64,000 nucleotides of DNA from Muricauda sp. SCSIO 64092 (GCF_023016285.1 NZ_CP095413.1:2232001-2296000), one strand, 5' to 3'. Shown: positions 27,343 through 35,594, counted from the stretch's first letter. The notes: generated by a model not told the origin, from the letters alone. A program made the numbers and translations.

Positions 27343-28089
27343 ATGAAAATTTATCTTAAGATTTGGAGACAAAAAGATGCCAATTCCAAGGGGGGAATGG
27401 TGGATTATACCATGGATGGTGTGGAAAGCGATATGTCTTTCCTGGAGATGTTGGACGTCTTGAATGAGGAGTTGGTTGCCAAGGGCGAAGAGCCTGTGGA
27501 ATTTGACCATGATTGTAGGGAAGGAATTTGCGGAACCTGTTCCTTGATGATCAATGGACGCCCGCATGGGCCGGATTCGAGAATTACGGTTTGCCAACTG
27601 CATATGAGAAGCTTTAATGATGGGGATACCATCGTTATTGAACCTTGGCGAGCCAAAGCATTTCCCGTTATCAAGGATTTGATTGTGGACAGAACGGCCT
27701 TTGATCGTATTCAACAAGCGGGAGGGTACATTTCCGTAAATACTTCCGGTCTTCCTGTGGATGCAAATGCCATTCCCATAGAAAAGGATGCTGCCGATGC
27801 TTCTTTTAATGCCGCTACCTGCATTGGTTGCGGTGCTTGCGTGGCCGCTTGCAAAAATGCCAGCGCTATGCTATTTACCTCTGCAAAAGTTTCGCAATTT
27901 GCATTGTTGCCACAAGGCCAGGTAGAAGCCGCGGACCGTGTGATGAACATGGTGCGTCAGATGGATTTGGAAGGCTTTGGCAATTGTACCAATACCGGTG
28001 CTTGTGAGGTGGAATGCCCCAAGGGAATTTCCCTGGAAAATATTGCCCGGATGAATCGCGAATATTTGTCGGCCACCATTAAAGGATAA
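27343..28089 (+). CDS. sdhB: Succinate dehydrogenase iron-sulfur subunit
   Basis: A 248-residue iron-sulfur protein passing electrons from FAD to SdhC. The [2Fe-2S] ligands are C58, C63, C66 and C84 ([10 protein letters not shown] and VCQLH). The [4Fe-4S] cluster uses C160, C163, C166 (CIGCGAC) with C225, and the [3Fe-4S] cluster uses C170, C215 and C221 in the usual crossed arrangement. All eleven Cys are in place. It closes the sdhCAB operon, with a terminator at 28110-28147. Confidence 0.96.
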   Translation: MKIYLKIWRQKDANSKGGMVDYTMDGVESDMSFLEMLDVLNEELVAKGEEPVEFDHDCREGICGTCSLMINGRPHGPDSRITVCQLHMRSFNDGDTIVIEPWRAKAFPVIKDLIVDRTAFDRIQQAGGYISVNTSGLPVDANAIPIEKDAADASFNAATCIGCGACVAACKNASAMLFTSAKVSQFALLPQGQVEAADRVMNMVRQMDLEGFGNCTNTGACEVECPKGISLENIARMNREYLSATIKG

Positions 28090-28109
28090 ATACTACCAAC
28101 CAAATGAGC

Positions 28110-28147
28110 AAAACCCAAATTCCGTTCATGGAGTTTGGGTTTTTTTT
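28110..28147 (+). terminator. Terminator of sdhCAB
   Basis: AAACCCAAATTCC (28111-28123) pairs with GGAGTTTGGGTTT with one wobble and a 6-base loop. It is followed by a run of T and lies 21 bases after sdhB. Confidence 0.85.
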
Positions 28148-28165
28148 GTTTTTCCATTCCCGTAA

Positions 28166-28750
28166 TCAACATAGAAGTGGGAAAACTATGGTTACCTCAA
28201 ATTCGATTGCATCAGAGATGATATCATCCTTGACGCTTCCTAGTATCCCTTTGGATTGGTAACTGATACCCCACCGCGTCCTATCAATTATAAATTTTGA
28301 TGTGAACACGGCTTCTTTGTCGTGTTTATCCAGGGAGGATTGAAATTTTATCATCCTGGAAATTCCTTTTATCATTAACAGGGCCTCTATTTCCATCTGC
28401 CCATTGTCTCCGTGTTTTACCTGCAGAATCTCCAATTCGGCCGTTGGATGTTTCCCTACATCAAAAAAATCCTGATGCTTAAGGTGGGAAACCAGCATTT
28501 CATTGTATTTGCCATCGGTGTTCTTAATGCTGTTCATATCAACGATAAACTTCCCTCCGGTTATTGATGCTCCATCCATAGAAATATCAACGCTCAAAAA
28601 CTTCACGGTTCCATAATGCTGGTTGACCTTAAAAAGATTAGATCCTTTCCAGTTGATCACACTTTTTACCGTGTCAATTTTTATGCTACCTTGTCCTTGC
28701 GCTACTGAAATAGTGCAGATGCTTACCAATAAGAAGATGATTTTTTTCAT
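28166..28750 (-). CDS. YceI-family periplasmic protein
   Basis: A 194-residue exported protein with signal peptide MKKIIFLLVSICTISVAQGQ. The YceI lipocalin-like beta-barrel pattern is seen in IDTVKSVINWKGSN, GTVKFLSVDISMDGASITGGKFIVDMNSI, LKHQDFFDVGKHPTAELEI and the closing FIIDRTRWGISYQSKG. YceI proteins bind isoprenoid-type lipids. The ligand here is not known. It is divergent from the membrane-tethered regulator at 28857, which could control it. The tail FPLLC ends in a Cys, which is unusual. Confidence 0.85.
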   Translation of the reverse strand: MKKIIFLLVSICTISVAQGQGSIKIDTVKSVINWKGSNLFKVNQHYGTVKFLSVDISMDGASITGGKFIVDMNSIKNTDGKYNEMLVSHLKHQDFFDVGKHPTAELEILQVKHGDNGQMEIEALLMIKGISRMIKFQSSLDKHDKEAVFTSKFIIDRTRWGISYQSKGILGSVKDDIISDAIEFEVTIVFPLLC

Positions 28751-28856
28751 TGTTCTGATTTTTGGACAAATCTAGATTTGGATCGGTTTAAAGCCGTGAA
28801 TTAAATGTAAATGAAGTGCAAAAAATTGCAATTTTTTAGATTCTGAGTTTTATAAA

Positions 28857-29738
28857 ATGAAAAAAGTCACGTATGTTTTTTGTGTCCTTTTCTTGTTGGG
28901 GATTTCCTTTCCAATAAGTGGTTATTCCTCGGAAGAAAATGATAAAACCTTTCCGAGTTTGGTAAAGGTTGCGATGAGAAATGCCGGCAATTCATTGTTG
29001 TTGCAAAACAATGATTCCACGTCCTTGGTATTGCCCATAATTGAAACGAAGAAAAACTATTTCCTGTTATCATTTCAAACAGAGCTGTCCATAACTCCTG
29101 ACAGCATAGTAAAGGCACTTGATCAAAACTTTACCGCTTTGAATCTCCCCGAAGCATATCTGGTTGAGGTCATCAATTGTACAAATCAAGAGGTGAGCTA
29201 TAGCTATGCCGTATCCAATGATGAAGAAAAGAACATTATTCCATGTTTGGGACGAAAATTACCCTTAAGCTGCTATACGGTTCACGTTTCTTTTCATCGC
29301 GGCACTTCATTAATGGGTTTTAGGTTTGGTTCTTCCTGGTATGTACTGATTCTTCTGTTTTTGGTTGGGACCACCTTATTTTTTTGGGCCAAAAAGAAGC
29401 GGGAAACCATAGTATCCGATGTCTTATCTTTTGCCGCTCTTGGGGATTATAAATTTTATAAAGCCCAAAATAAATTGGTCAAAAATGACCGAAGCATTCA
29501 ACTTACCTTAAAAGAATCAGAGTTGCTGCAAGTATTCTGTGATAATCCCAACCAAGTGGTGAAGCGGGATTTTTTGCTTAAGGAAGTTTGGGAAAACAAG
29601 GGGGTTTTTGTAGGTCGAAGTCTGGACACGTTTATTTCAAAACTTAGAAAGAAGTTCAAAGATGACAATAGTATAAATATTGTCAATATCCATGGGGTTG
29701 GATACAAACTTGAAATTATAAAAAAAGCTCGAAGATAA
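28857..29738 (+). CDS. Membrane-tethered one-component regulator (OmpR/PhoB-type DNA-binding domain)
   Basis: A 293-residue regulator with an inverted layout compared with ToxR/CadC: signal-peptide-like N terminus (about 1-22), periplasmic sensor domain (23-158), one transmembrane helix (161-177), then a cytoplasmic winged helix (about 195-290). The winged helix has FYKAQNKLVKNDRSIQLTLKESELLQVF, QVVKRDFLLKEVW and RSLDTFISKLRKKFK, i.e. the Trans_reg_C recognition region. C108, C130 and C139 in the sensor could form a disulfide. No receiver or kinase is present, so the protein would sense outside and bind DNA directly. Divergent YceI is a candidate target. It is followed after 9 bases by the Vsr-like gene. 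Confidence 0.8.
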   Translation: MKKVTYVFCVLFLLGISFPISGYSSEENDKTFPSLVKVAMRNAGNSLLLQNNDSTSLVLPIIETKKNYFLLSFQTELSITPDSIVKALDQNFTALNLPEAYLVEVINCTNQEVSYSYAVSNDEEKNIIPCLGRKLPLSCYTVHVSFHRGTSLMGFRFGSSWYVLILLFLVGTTLFFWAKKKRETIVSDVLSFAALGDYKFYKAQNKLVKNDRSIQLTLKESELLQVFCDNPNQVVKRDFLLKEVWENKGVFVGRSLDTFISKLRKKFKDDNSINIVNIHGVGYKLEIIKKARR

Positions 29739-29747
29739 TCTTCAACC

Positions 29748-30218
29748 ATGCCTAAGAAATATTCAGAAGAACGTATTAAGGTGCCTCGTTTTAACGAGGA
29801 AGCCGGTTTTTACACTACCCCTGAACGTTCCAAGATCATGTCCAAAATCCGGGGTAAAAACACCAAACCGGAGCTCGCGCTAAGAAAGGCGCTTTGGGCC
29901 GCTGGATATCGCTATCGAATTGATTACAAAAAACTGATCGGCAAACCCGATATTGTTTTGAAAAAGTATAGGACGGCCATTTTTGTTGATGGCGAATTCT
30001 GGCATGGATACGATTGGGAGCAGCGCAGGGAAAAAATAAAAAGTAATCGGGAGTTCTGGATACCTAAAATTGAGCGGAACATACAGCGTGATGCCGAGGT
30101 AAACGAGGCATTGCAAGGTTTGGGGTATACCGTTTTCCGTTTCTGGCAAAAAGAAGTGGACAAGAACCTTGATGAATGCCTGGATACGGTACTAAACCAC
30201 TTAAAAACCTATGATTGA
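29748..30218 (+). CDS. vsr: Very-short-patch-repair (Vsr) family endonuclease, zinc ligands missing
   Basis: A 156-residue Vsr-fold nuclease. Vsr nicks 5' of T:G mismatches made by deamination of 5-methylcytosine. Landmarks are TTPERSKIMSKIRGKNTKPE, GYRYRIDY, KPDIV with catalytic D68, FWHG with H86, and NREFWIPKIERNIQRD with D115. The structural zinc site of E. coli Vsr (C-F-W-H-x-x-x-C and a later WEC) is absent: E83 stands where the first Cys should be, Y88 follows, and no later Cys matches. No C5 cytosine methylase is in this window, so it may act without the usual partner or on other DNA. The stop overlaps the aminotransferase start by 8 bases. Confidence 0.85.
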   Translation: MPKKYSEERIKVPRFNEEAGFYTTPERSKIMSKIRGKNTKPELALRKALWAAGYRYRIDYKKLIGKPDIVLKKYRTAIFVDGEFWHGYDWEQRREKIKSNREFWIPKIERNIQRDAEVNEALQGLGYTVFRFWQKEVDKNLDECLDTVLNHLKTYD

Positions 30219-31356
30219 CTTCACCTCCAAATTGCCCAATGTAGGGACAACCATTTTTGCCGAAATGGGACAATTGGCACTACAGTACAAGGCCGTAAAC
30301 CTTTCCCAGGGCGCTCCCAATTTTGGCACGGATCCCAAACTATTGGAATTGGTTCAAAATGCCTTAAAGGATGGACACAACCAATACGCTCCAATGCCGG
30401 GCACGTATTCCCTAAGGGAAAAAATAGCGGGCAAAATTGAAGCGCTTTATGGGACGACCTATCACCCCGAAACGGAGGTTACCATTACCACAGGAGCCAC
30501 CCAGGCCATTTTTAACGTCATTTCCGCTTTTATCCGTCCAAATGACGAGGTTATCGTATGTAAACCGGCCTATGATTGTTACGAACCTACCATTGAACTC
30601 TATGGGGGAAAAGTTGTACCAATAGAATTGTCCAACGAAGATTTTCAAGTGGATTGGGAAACCTTCAAAAACAAAATAAGTGCAAAAACAAAAATGGTAA
30701 TCATCAATTCGCCCCATAATCCCAGTGGCACGCTGTTGTCCGTGGGCGATATGCTGCAATTACAGGAAATCCTCCGTGGCACCAATATTGTTTTACTGAG
30801 CGATGAGGTGTATGAACACATTGTTTTTGATGGTCTATTGCATGAAAGTGCTTCAAAATTCCCGGATTTGGCTTCCAGGAGTTTCATATGTGCCTCCTTT
30901 GGAAAGACCTTTCATGTAACGGGTTGGAAATTGGGATATGTGGTTGGTCCAAAGGAACTGATGCGTGAATTTCGAAGGGTCCACCAGTACACAGTTTTCT
31001 CCGTAAATCACCCCATGCAGAAAGCTGTTGCAGCCTATTTGGAGGATGAAAACCATTATTTGGGGCTCAACCAGTTCTATCAGGAAAAACGGGATTACTT
31101 TTTGGAGGCCATTCGATCTTCAAGGTTTCGGTTCAAGCCTTCCGATGGCACTTATTTTCAGGTCGTGGACTATTCGACCATTACGGACGAAAGCGATATC
31201 ACTTTTTCCAAACGACTCATTAAAGAATATAAAATTGCCAGTATTCCCCTCTCGGTATTTCAACTGAACAATAGGGATAATGGACAATTGCGACTTTGTT
31301 TTGCAAAAACCCGGGAAACCTTGGATCGGGCTGCAGAAATCCTGAACCGGATTTAG
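30211..31356 (+). CDS. PLP-dependent aminotransferase (methionine/kynurenine aminotransferase type)
   Basis: A 381-residue fold-type I aminotransferase resembling E. coli YbdL, which transaminates methionine and other amino acids. Visible features are KLPNVGTTIFAEMGQLALQYKAVNL with the substrate-loop NLSQGAPNF, GATQAI (cofactor phosphate), N170 in SPHNPSG, D198-E-V-Y201, SFGKT with the Schiff-base K232, and the Arg near the C terminus (RLCFAKT). The ordering is complete. It overlaps the Vsr-like gene by 8 bases, so the two are probably translated from one transcript, although no functional link is known. Confidence 0.88.
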   Translation: MIDFTSKLPNVGTTIFAEMGQLALQYKAVNLSQGAPNFGTDPKLLELVQNALKDGHNQYAPMPGTYSLREKIAGKIEALYGTTYHPETEVTITTGATQAIFNVISAFIRPNDEVIVCKPAYDCYEPTIELYGGKVVPIELSNEDFQVDWETFKNKISAKTKMVIINSPHNPSGTLLSVGDMLQLQEILRGTNIVLLSDEVYEHIVFDGLLHESASKFPDLASRSFICASFGKTFHVTGWKLGYVVGPKELMREFRRVHQYTVFSVNHPMQKAVAAYLEDENHYLGLNQFYQEKRDYFLEAIRSSRFRFKPSDGTYFQVVDYSTITDESDITFSKRLIKEYKIASIPLSVFQLNNRDNGQLRLCFAKTRETLDRAAEILNRI

Positions 31357-31383
31357 CGGAATTTTCTTGGGGACGGTAGTTCC

Positions 31384-32088
31384 TTAAACCTGTTTTTTAA
31401 CTACTTCGTAGAGCCCTAAGACCTTATCGATCGGAACCTCAAAATCCGTGAATTCGGGCGATGGATTCAAATTATGGCAAACCAGGGCCTTCTTGTCAAC
31501 AGAAATCCCCGTAATTGATTTACAGATAATCCTGTCCGTACAAACAAGGACAAATGACCTATTGATATATTCGGTAGTGGACAGGAAGGCGTTTGTGGCC
31601 ATCTTTTTCCCCAGCACCAATGCGCCATTTGGGATGGAGTGGGAGGTACCGTCATTCATGGCATCCCCCAAAACCTCAAAGGCCATATAAAAGGCTTCTT
31701 CGACCACCTGGACCAGAAAATCAATTCGGAACAACCCTTTGATAAAGGATTCGTCCTGAAAATTATCCACCAATGCTTTATGGGAAGCGGCCATAACCAA
31801 GGGGACTTTAAGCACTACTTTGCCCTTATCCAAACGGTAACCAATATTTCCATGACTTAAAAAGGTCCGTTTTTTGGAATACTGGCCATCCGTTTCATTG
31901 ACTTCATGTAAATACAGTTCTCCGATACTTATTTCAAAGTAGTCAGCAATTTTGCCAAGGTTTTTTATGGGAATGTTGGCATCCTTCTTTTCATAGAGCT
32001 GAATGGTCCTAAGACTTACCCCTATGACAGCGGCCAAATCACTTTGGTTCATCCCTTTTTTCCTTCTTAACTGCTTAATGAATTCCAC
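31384..32088 (-). CDS. XRE regulator with S24-like domain lacking the catalytic Ser
   Basis: A 234-residue protein. The N-terminal HTH_XRE domain (1-60: QLRRKKGMNQSDLAAVIGVSLRTIQLYEKKDANIPIKNLGKIADYF) is followed by an S24/LexA-like C-terminal domain (about 85-230). The motif where LexA/CI proteins carry G-D-S-M reads G-D-A143-M here, while the expected Lys (K190 in IICKSI) is kept. The domain therefore probably folds and dimerises but cannot cleave itself. It looks like a phage-repressor or stress-type regulator that has lost self-cleavage. It is divergent from a small gene at 32217, the usual target layout. Confidence 0.75.
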   Translation of the reverse strand: MEFIKQLRRKKGMNQSDLAAVIGVSLRTIQLYEKKDANIPIKNLGKIADYFEISIGELYLHEVNETDGQYSKKRTFLSHGNIGYRLDKGKVVLKVPLVMAASHKALVDNFQDESFIKGLFRIDFLVQVVEEAFYMAFEVLGDAMNDGTSHSIPNGALVLGKKMATNAFLSTTEYINRSFVLVCTDRIICKSITGISVDKKALVCHNLNPSPEFTDFEVPIDKVLGLYEVVKKQV

Positions 32089-32216
32089 AATTTGCTATTT
32101 ATGTAATTTTTTTGCATATATTTATGTTCACATGCAGTAAGACAACACTTACCTGTAATTGGATTACAAGCAAAGATAAAAAAGATCGTGTTCACCGAAC
32201 TAAAACAAAATGCTAT

Positions 32217-32537
32217 ATGACCTCATCAAAAAAAATCATGTTAACCATACGAAATGAAGCCTTGTTCAATAAAGAAGATTATGGGAAACCAATAAATGGA
32301 CGATTGTCCGTAATCCTAAGAAGGACAACTTCCAAAGATGATATCGCCAATATTGCGTTACGGACCAATGTGAGTTTCTCCACAATTCGCGACGTCATCT
32401 ATAGGACAAATAGCCTTACCAAATCCAATTCAAAAGCAATAGCGCTTTTGGTGCATGTTGCCTTTGAAAATGCCTTTGCCCAAAAACTTCAGGCAGAAGG
32501 GGATATTATGTACTTGGACAATATGTTAAAACTGTAG
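32217..32537 (+). CDS. Small hypothetical protein, possibly DNA-binding
   Basis: A 106-residue protein from the ATG at 32217; the frame is open from 32112, but that would place the N terminus in the promoter region shared with the divergent regulator. It is helical and includes TTSKDDIANIALRTNVSFSTIRDVIYRTNSLTKSNSKAIALLVHVAF, which looks like a helix-turn-helix with an initiator helix, though I do not recognise the family. GTTC-ACC-GAAC (32190-32200) sits just upstream and could be the operator of the XRE protein. The gene is close to convergent with the serine hydrolase (6 bases apart). Confidence 0.5.
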   Translation: MTSSKKIMLTIRNEALFNKEDYGKPINGRLSVILRRTTSKDDIANIALRTNVSFSTIRDVIYRTNSLTKSNSKAIALLVHVAFENAFAQKLQAEGDIMYLDNMLKL

Positions 32538-32542
32538 TGGGG

Positions 32543-33691
32543 TCAGCGTATGGAAGCGGAGACCATCCGCATAAACTCCCCGATTTTGCTGGGTTCCAAC
32601 CAACGGGTTACGACCACCATATCATTTTTCCAATCCACAACAATAAAATTACCCCCAAATCCGGCAGCATAGAAGACGGTTTCCGAAACGCCTTCCCATT
32701 GCCTTGTGCCCTCAAGGTTGAGCCACCACATATACCCATAATTGTTGTTTGGCTTAGAGGGGGCCACCGCCATCTTGATCCAGTCCTCACTGATGATTTG
32801 CACTCCGTTCCAGTTCCCCCTGTTCAGAAACAAGTGTCCAAAGCGCGCCATATCTTCGGTGGATATAAAAATACCGCCGCCGGAATGGCCGCCGCCCGTA
32901 ACGGATTTCATTTGTACCCCATCTATGGTTGTCCATGCGTTTTTGTAACCGAACCAACGCCAGGTGGTAGACGCGCCAATCTTGTCCATTAAATGCTCCT
33001 TTAGGACCATGGGCAAAGGCTTGCGCCATACATGGGTCAACGAATAGGCAAGCACATTGACCCTAACATCGTTATATTCCATTACGGCCCCCGGTTCCCG
33101 CAGTACCCTTAATCTCCAATCGTCCAAACCTCCCTCCCTGGGGGGTCTGTCCGCCCAGTCCTTAATACCGAACAATTCCCCTGACCAATCCGAATTCTGT
33201 TGCAATAAATGCTCCCAGGTGATTTTTGAATTATGCTCTCCATTAAATGTACCATCCCAGACATAGTCCCCTACCTTGTCCGAGACCTTACCAATCAATT
33301 TTCGGTCATAGGCCAAACCAGCTACCGTGGACAGAAAGCTTTTGGTCACACTAAAGGTCATATCCACTCTCCCCGTATCGCCCCAGCTTTTGACCAGATA
33401 TCCATTTTTAAGTATCATTCCGGCCGGATCTCCCCTTTTTTTAGTGGGTCCCAGAATTTCATGAAAAGGTTCACGCTCAAACCCTTTTAGGATGGCCCTC
33501 CTTAAATCCCGGGATCCGGAATATTCATTGTCCATTGCAAACCGGACGGCCTCATCCAATTTTTTGGTATCAAAAGCATTTGAAATCGCCTCCAGGGTTT
33601 TCCAGTCTTCATTTCGATTTGGAAAAAAAGCTTTCTGTGCAAAACCAAATGTTCCTACAAATAGAAGGAGTACTAGTGTTCCTTTTCTCAT
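32543..33691 (-). CDS. Serine hydrolase of the beta-lactamase/class C PBP family
   Basis: A 382-residue exported protein from the ATG at 33691 (signal peptide MRKGTLVLLLFVGTFGFAQ). Catalytic S114-x-x-K117 (SVTK), a Y-N pair in VMEYNDVRVN and a third-box equivalent HSGGG follow the beta-lactamase fold. Members hydrolyse esters or D-amino peptides and rarely give resistance; the substrate is unknown. The start overlaps the stop of the GNAT gene (ATGA), so translation is coupled. The upstream 8-codon extension with MVIKKRIE is part of the GNAT tail reading and not needed. Confidence 0.85.
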   Translation of the reverse strand: MRKGTLVLLLFVGTFGFAQKAFFPNRNEDWKTLEAISNAFDTKKLDEAVRFAMDNEYSGSRDLRRAILKGFEREPFHEILGPTKKRGDPAGMILKNGYLVKSWGDTGRVDMTFSVTKSFLSTVAGLAYDRKLIGKVSDKVGDYVWDGTFNGEHNSKITWEHLLQQNSDWSGELFGIKDWADRPPREGGLDDWRLRVLREPGAVMEYNDVRVNVLAYSLTHVWRKPLPMVLKEHLMDKIGASTTWRWFGYKNAWTTIDGVQMKSVTGGGHSGGGIFISTEDMARFGHLFLNRGNWNGVQIISEDWIKMAVAPSKPNNNYGYMWWLNLEGTRQWEGVSETVFYAAGFGGNFIVVDWKNDMVVVTRWLEPSKIGEFMRMVSASIR

Positions 33692-34206
33692 TTCAATTCT
33701 TTTTTTAATAACCAATCCGTTTGCTGGTCCTTACCAATATAATAGGGGTGGGTCCCAAAATGTTGATAGCCATTTCTTGTATAAAACCGAATGGCACCTT
33801 CGTTTTTTTCCCAGACGCCCAACCAAAGATAGGTTTTCCCATCTTTTACGGCCAGTTCCTCGGCAAAGGACAACATCTTTTTTCCCAATCCCTTTCCTTG
33901 AAAAGCAGAAACCACATAAATCCTTTCCAGTTCCATTGCCCCACTTTCCCTTAGTTCACTTTGGGCCTCTCCGGTATTCACCTTAAGGTAACCCACCAAT
34001 TCTTTTCTGGTTTCCACAAAATAAAAACGGGCATTTTCGTTTTCCAGCTCTCGCCGAAGCTGTTCCTTTGAAAACGCCTTTGTCAAATAGGATTGAAAAT
34101 CAATGGGGTCGTTCTGTTTTTCAAAGGCATCTATAAAGGTGGATGTTGAAATTTTCTGAAGTAGTTCCAAATCATGTAAGCCGCATGTCCTAAAAGTGAT
34201 TTCCAT
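33688..34206 (-). CDS. GNAT-family N-acetyltransferase
   Basis: A 172-residue cytoplasmic acetyltransferase. The GNAT pattern is visible: helix EKQNDPIDFQSYLTKAF, strand FYFVETRKELVGYLKVN, the acetyl-CoA loop VSAFQGKGLGKKMLSFAEELA (Q/R-x-x-G-x-G/A type), and YLWLGVWEKNEGAIRFYTRNGYQHFG with the usual final strand. The substrate (amine, protein or antibiotic) is not predictable. The TGA stop overlaps the ATG of the serine-hydrolase gene, so the pair is an operon. A terminator (34216-34245) sits just upstream and belongs to the 37-codon gene. Confidence 0.85.
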   Translation of the reverse strand: MEITFRTCGLHDLELLQKISTSTFIDAFEKQNDPIDFQSYLTKAFSKEQLRRELENENARFYFVETRKELVGYLKVNTGEAQSELRESGAMELERIYVVSAFQGKGLGKKMLSFAEELAVKDGKTYLWLGVWEKNEGAIRFYTRNGYQHFGTHPYYIGKDQQTDWLLKKELK

Positions 34207-34215
34207 GGTACCAAA

Positions 34216-34245
34216 AATAAAAAAGAGCCAATAAAAATTGACTCT
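34216..34245 (-). terminator. Terminator after the 37-codon gene
   Basis: On the minus strand AGAGTCAA (34245-34238) pairs with TTGGCTCT (34231-34224) with one wobble and a 6-base loop. It is followed by a T-rich run. It sits just before the GNAT start. Confidence 0.65.
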
Positions 34246-34273
34246 CCTATTTTTTTGGTCGTGTCCGTTTGGC

Positions 34274-34387
34274 CTATAGCATAAAAAGCTTTTTGACCAA
34301 CCTTAAAAAACCGCTGTAAAAATCGTTACGGTAAACCTGTATTTCTTGCTCTATGGCAACAGGTTCATGATTGAATTCTGAAATCAT
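34274..34387 (-). CDS. Isolated 37-residue small protein
   Basis: An ATG at 34387 opens 37 codons ending in TAG at 34274. The peptide begins MISEFNHEPVAIEQEI, continues with QVYRNDFYSGF and ends LRLVKKLFML, an acidic N-terminal half and an amphipathic basic C-terminal helix. It is not recognised as any family. Three things support it as a gene: a consensus -7 box TATATTTG upstream (34433-34440), a hairpin terminator downstream (34216-34245), and no other explanation for the 330-base gap. It might bind a membrane or a protein partner. It may also be an antisense or regulatory RNA. Coding status is inferred. Confidence 0.5.
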   Translation of the reverse strand: MISEFNHEPVAIEQEIQVYRNDFYSGFLRLVKKLFML

Positions 34388-34432
34388 CGGGTTTGGGGTT
34401 AAAGCAGGTTAATAGGAAATAATTATTTACTT

Positions 34433-34440
34433 CAAATATA
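34433..34440 (-). promoter_or_regulatory. -7 promoter box TATATTTG for the 37-codon gene
   Basis: The plus strand reads CAAATATA, giving TATATTTG on the minus strand, an exact TAnnTTTG match. It lies 46 bases upstream of the ATG. A TTT lies about 20 bases further upstream, a weak -33. Confidence 0.5.
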
Positions 34441-34536
34441 ACTAACGTGCTTTACCTATGAAATATTTTGTTGTGAATTGAAGGTATCGTGTTGTGTGCG
34501 CATCCAGGGATTGGTTTTTTTGGTCAAGTGGCACCA

Positions 34537-35190
34537 TCAAAGTACCATTTCCGGGACAGTGCCTTCTATGATCAACTTTCCTTCCGTTGCCTTCTTTATT
34601 TCTTCCACGGAAACCCCTGGTGCCCTTTCCAAAAGATGGAATGCATTATCCCTAACTTCGAGAACGGCCATATTGGACACAATCTTTTTCACACAGCCAA
34701 CCCCTGTCAATGGAAGGGTACATTTTTTCAATAGTTTGGATTGGCCCGCTTTATTGGTGTGCATCATGGCTACGATAATGTTTTCCGCAGAAGCGACCAG
34801 ATCCATTGCACCGCCCATTCCCTTCACCATTTTTCCGGGGATTTTCCAATTGGCGATATCCCCATTTTCCGCAACCTCCATGGCGCCCAAGATGGTCAAA
34901 TCCACATGCTGGCCCCGAATCATCCCAAAACTGGTGGCCGAATCAAAAAATGATGCTCCGGGCAAGGTGGTTATCGTCTGTTTGCCTGCGTTGATAATAT
35001 CCGCATCTTCCTCTCCCTCAAAGGGAAATGGTCCCATGCCCAAAACCCCATTTTCGCTCTGAAATTCCACCTCAATATCATTACGGACAAAATTGGCCAC
35101 CAAAGTGGGGATTCCAATACCAAGATTTACATAATAGCCATCTTTGACTTCCTTGGCAATCCGTTTTGCTATTCCGTTTTTGTCTAGCAT
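34537..35190 (-). CDS. scoB: 3-oxoacid CoA-transferase subunit B
   Basis: A 217-residue subunit of succinyl-CoA:3-ketoacid CoA-transferase, which moves CoA from succinyl-CoA to acetoacetate in ketone or fatty-acid metabolism. YYVNLGIGIPTLVANFV and the catalytic motif SENGVLGMGP (E46 forms the CoA thioester) identify subunit B. Further landmarks are GGHVDLTILGAMEV-like and PLTGVGCVKKIVSNMAV near the end. Length is normal. scoA lies upstream on the same strand, but a four-helix-bundle gene separates the two. Confidence 0.93.
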   Translation of the reverse strand: MLDKNGIAKRIAKEVKDGYYVNLGIGIPTLVANFVRNDIEVEFQSENGVLGMGPFPFEGEEDADIINAGKQTITTLPGASFFDSATSFGMIRGQHVDLTILGAMEVAENGDIANWKIPGKMVKGMGGAMDLVASAENIIVAMMHTNKAGQSKLLKKCTLPLTGVGCVKKIVSNMAVLEVRDNAFHLLERAPGVSVEEIKKATEGKLIIEGTVPEMVL

Positions 35191-35217
35191 TTATCAGTGT
35201 ATTAATTCAATAATGAC

Positions 35218-35583
35218 TCAATTTGAAAATTGACTTCGCTTACTGGTTCCTATTATTTTTGAAATAATAAGGGTGATTGACTTTAATTCCTCAAATAGTC
35301 CTTCTTCCGGATTTGGATAAAATACCGATGCTTTACAAAGCTTTAACCAATAGTACAATTCATCAGCTTCTTTGGCAGAAATCTTGAATTTATGTATGAA
35401 ATCCGCTTTGCTTTCAGCATTTTGAGCCTCACGAATGTTTGCTCCGATAGAAGTTCCACTTCTAAATATCTGGGAAGCCATTTCAAATCGATTCAAAGCC
35501 CTGATTTCCTCAGAAAACGCAATGATTTTGATGGAAAATTCAAAAGTTAAATCTACAATTAGATTTTTCTTATCGTTTCTCAT
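35218..35583 (-). CDS. Four-helix-bundle protein (23S rRNA intervening-sequence type)
   Basis: A 121-residue soluble helical protein. The family landmarks are visible in LTFEFSIKIIAFSEEIRALNRFEMASQIFRSGTSIGANIREAQNAESKADFIHKFKISAKEADELYYWLKL (shown in pieces): RSGTSIGANIREA and a KEADELYYWL pair in the last helices. The ATG at 35583 is preferred; the frame opens five codons earlier and overlaps scoA. The family was named from rRNA intervening sequences, but most copies in Bacteroidota are stand-alone and have no known role. Here it interrupts scoA-scoB, an operon normally contiguous. Confidence 0.85.
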   Translation of the reverse strand: MRNDKKNLIVDLTFEFSIKIIAFSEEIRALNRFEMASQIFRSGTSIGANIREAQNAESKADFIHKFKISAKEADELYYWLKLCKASVFYPNPEEGLFEELKSITLIISKIIGTSKRSQFSN

Positions 35584-35594
35584 TTTCAAATCAA

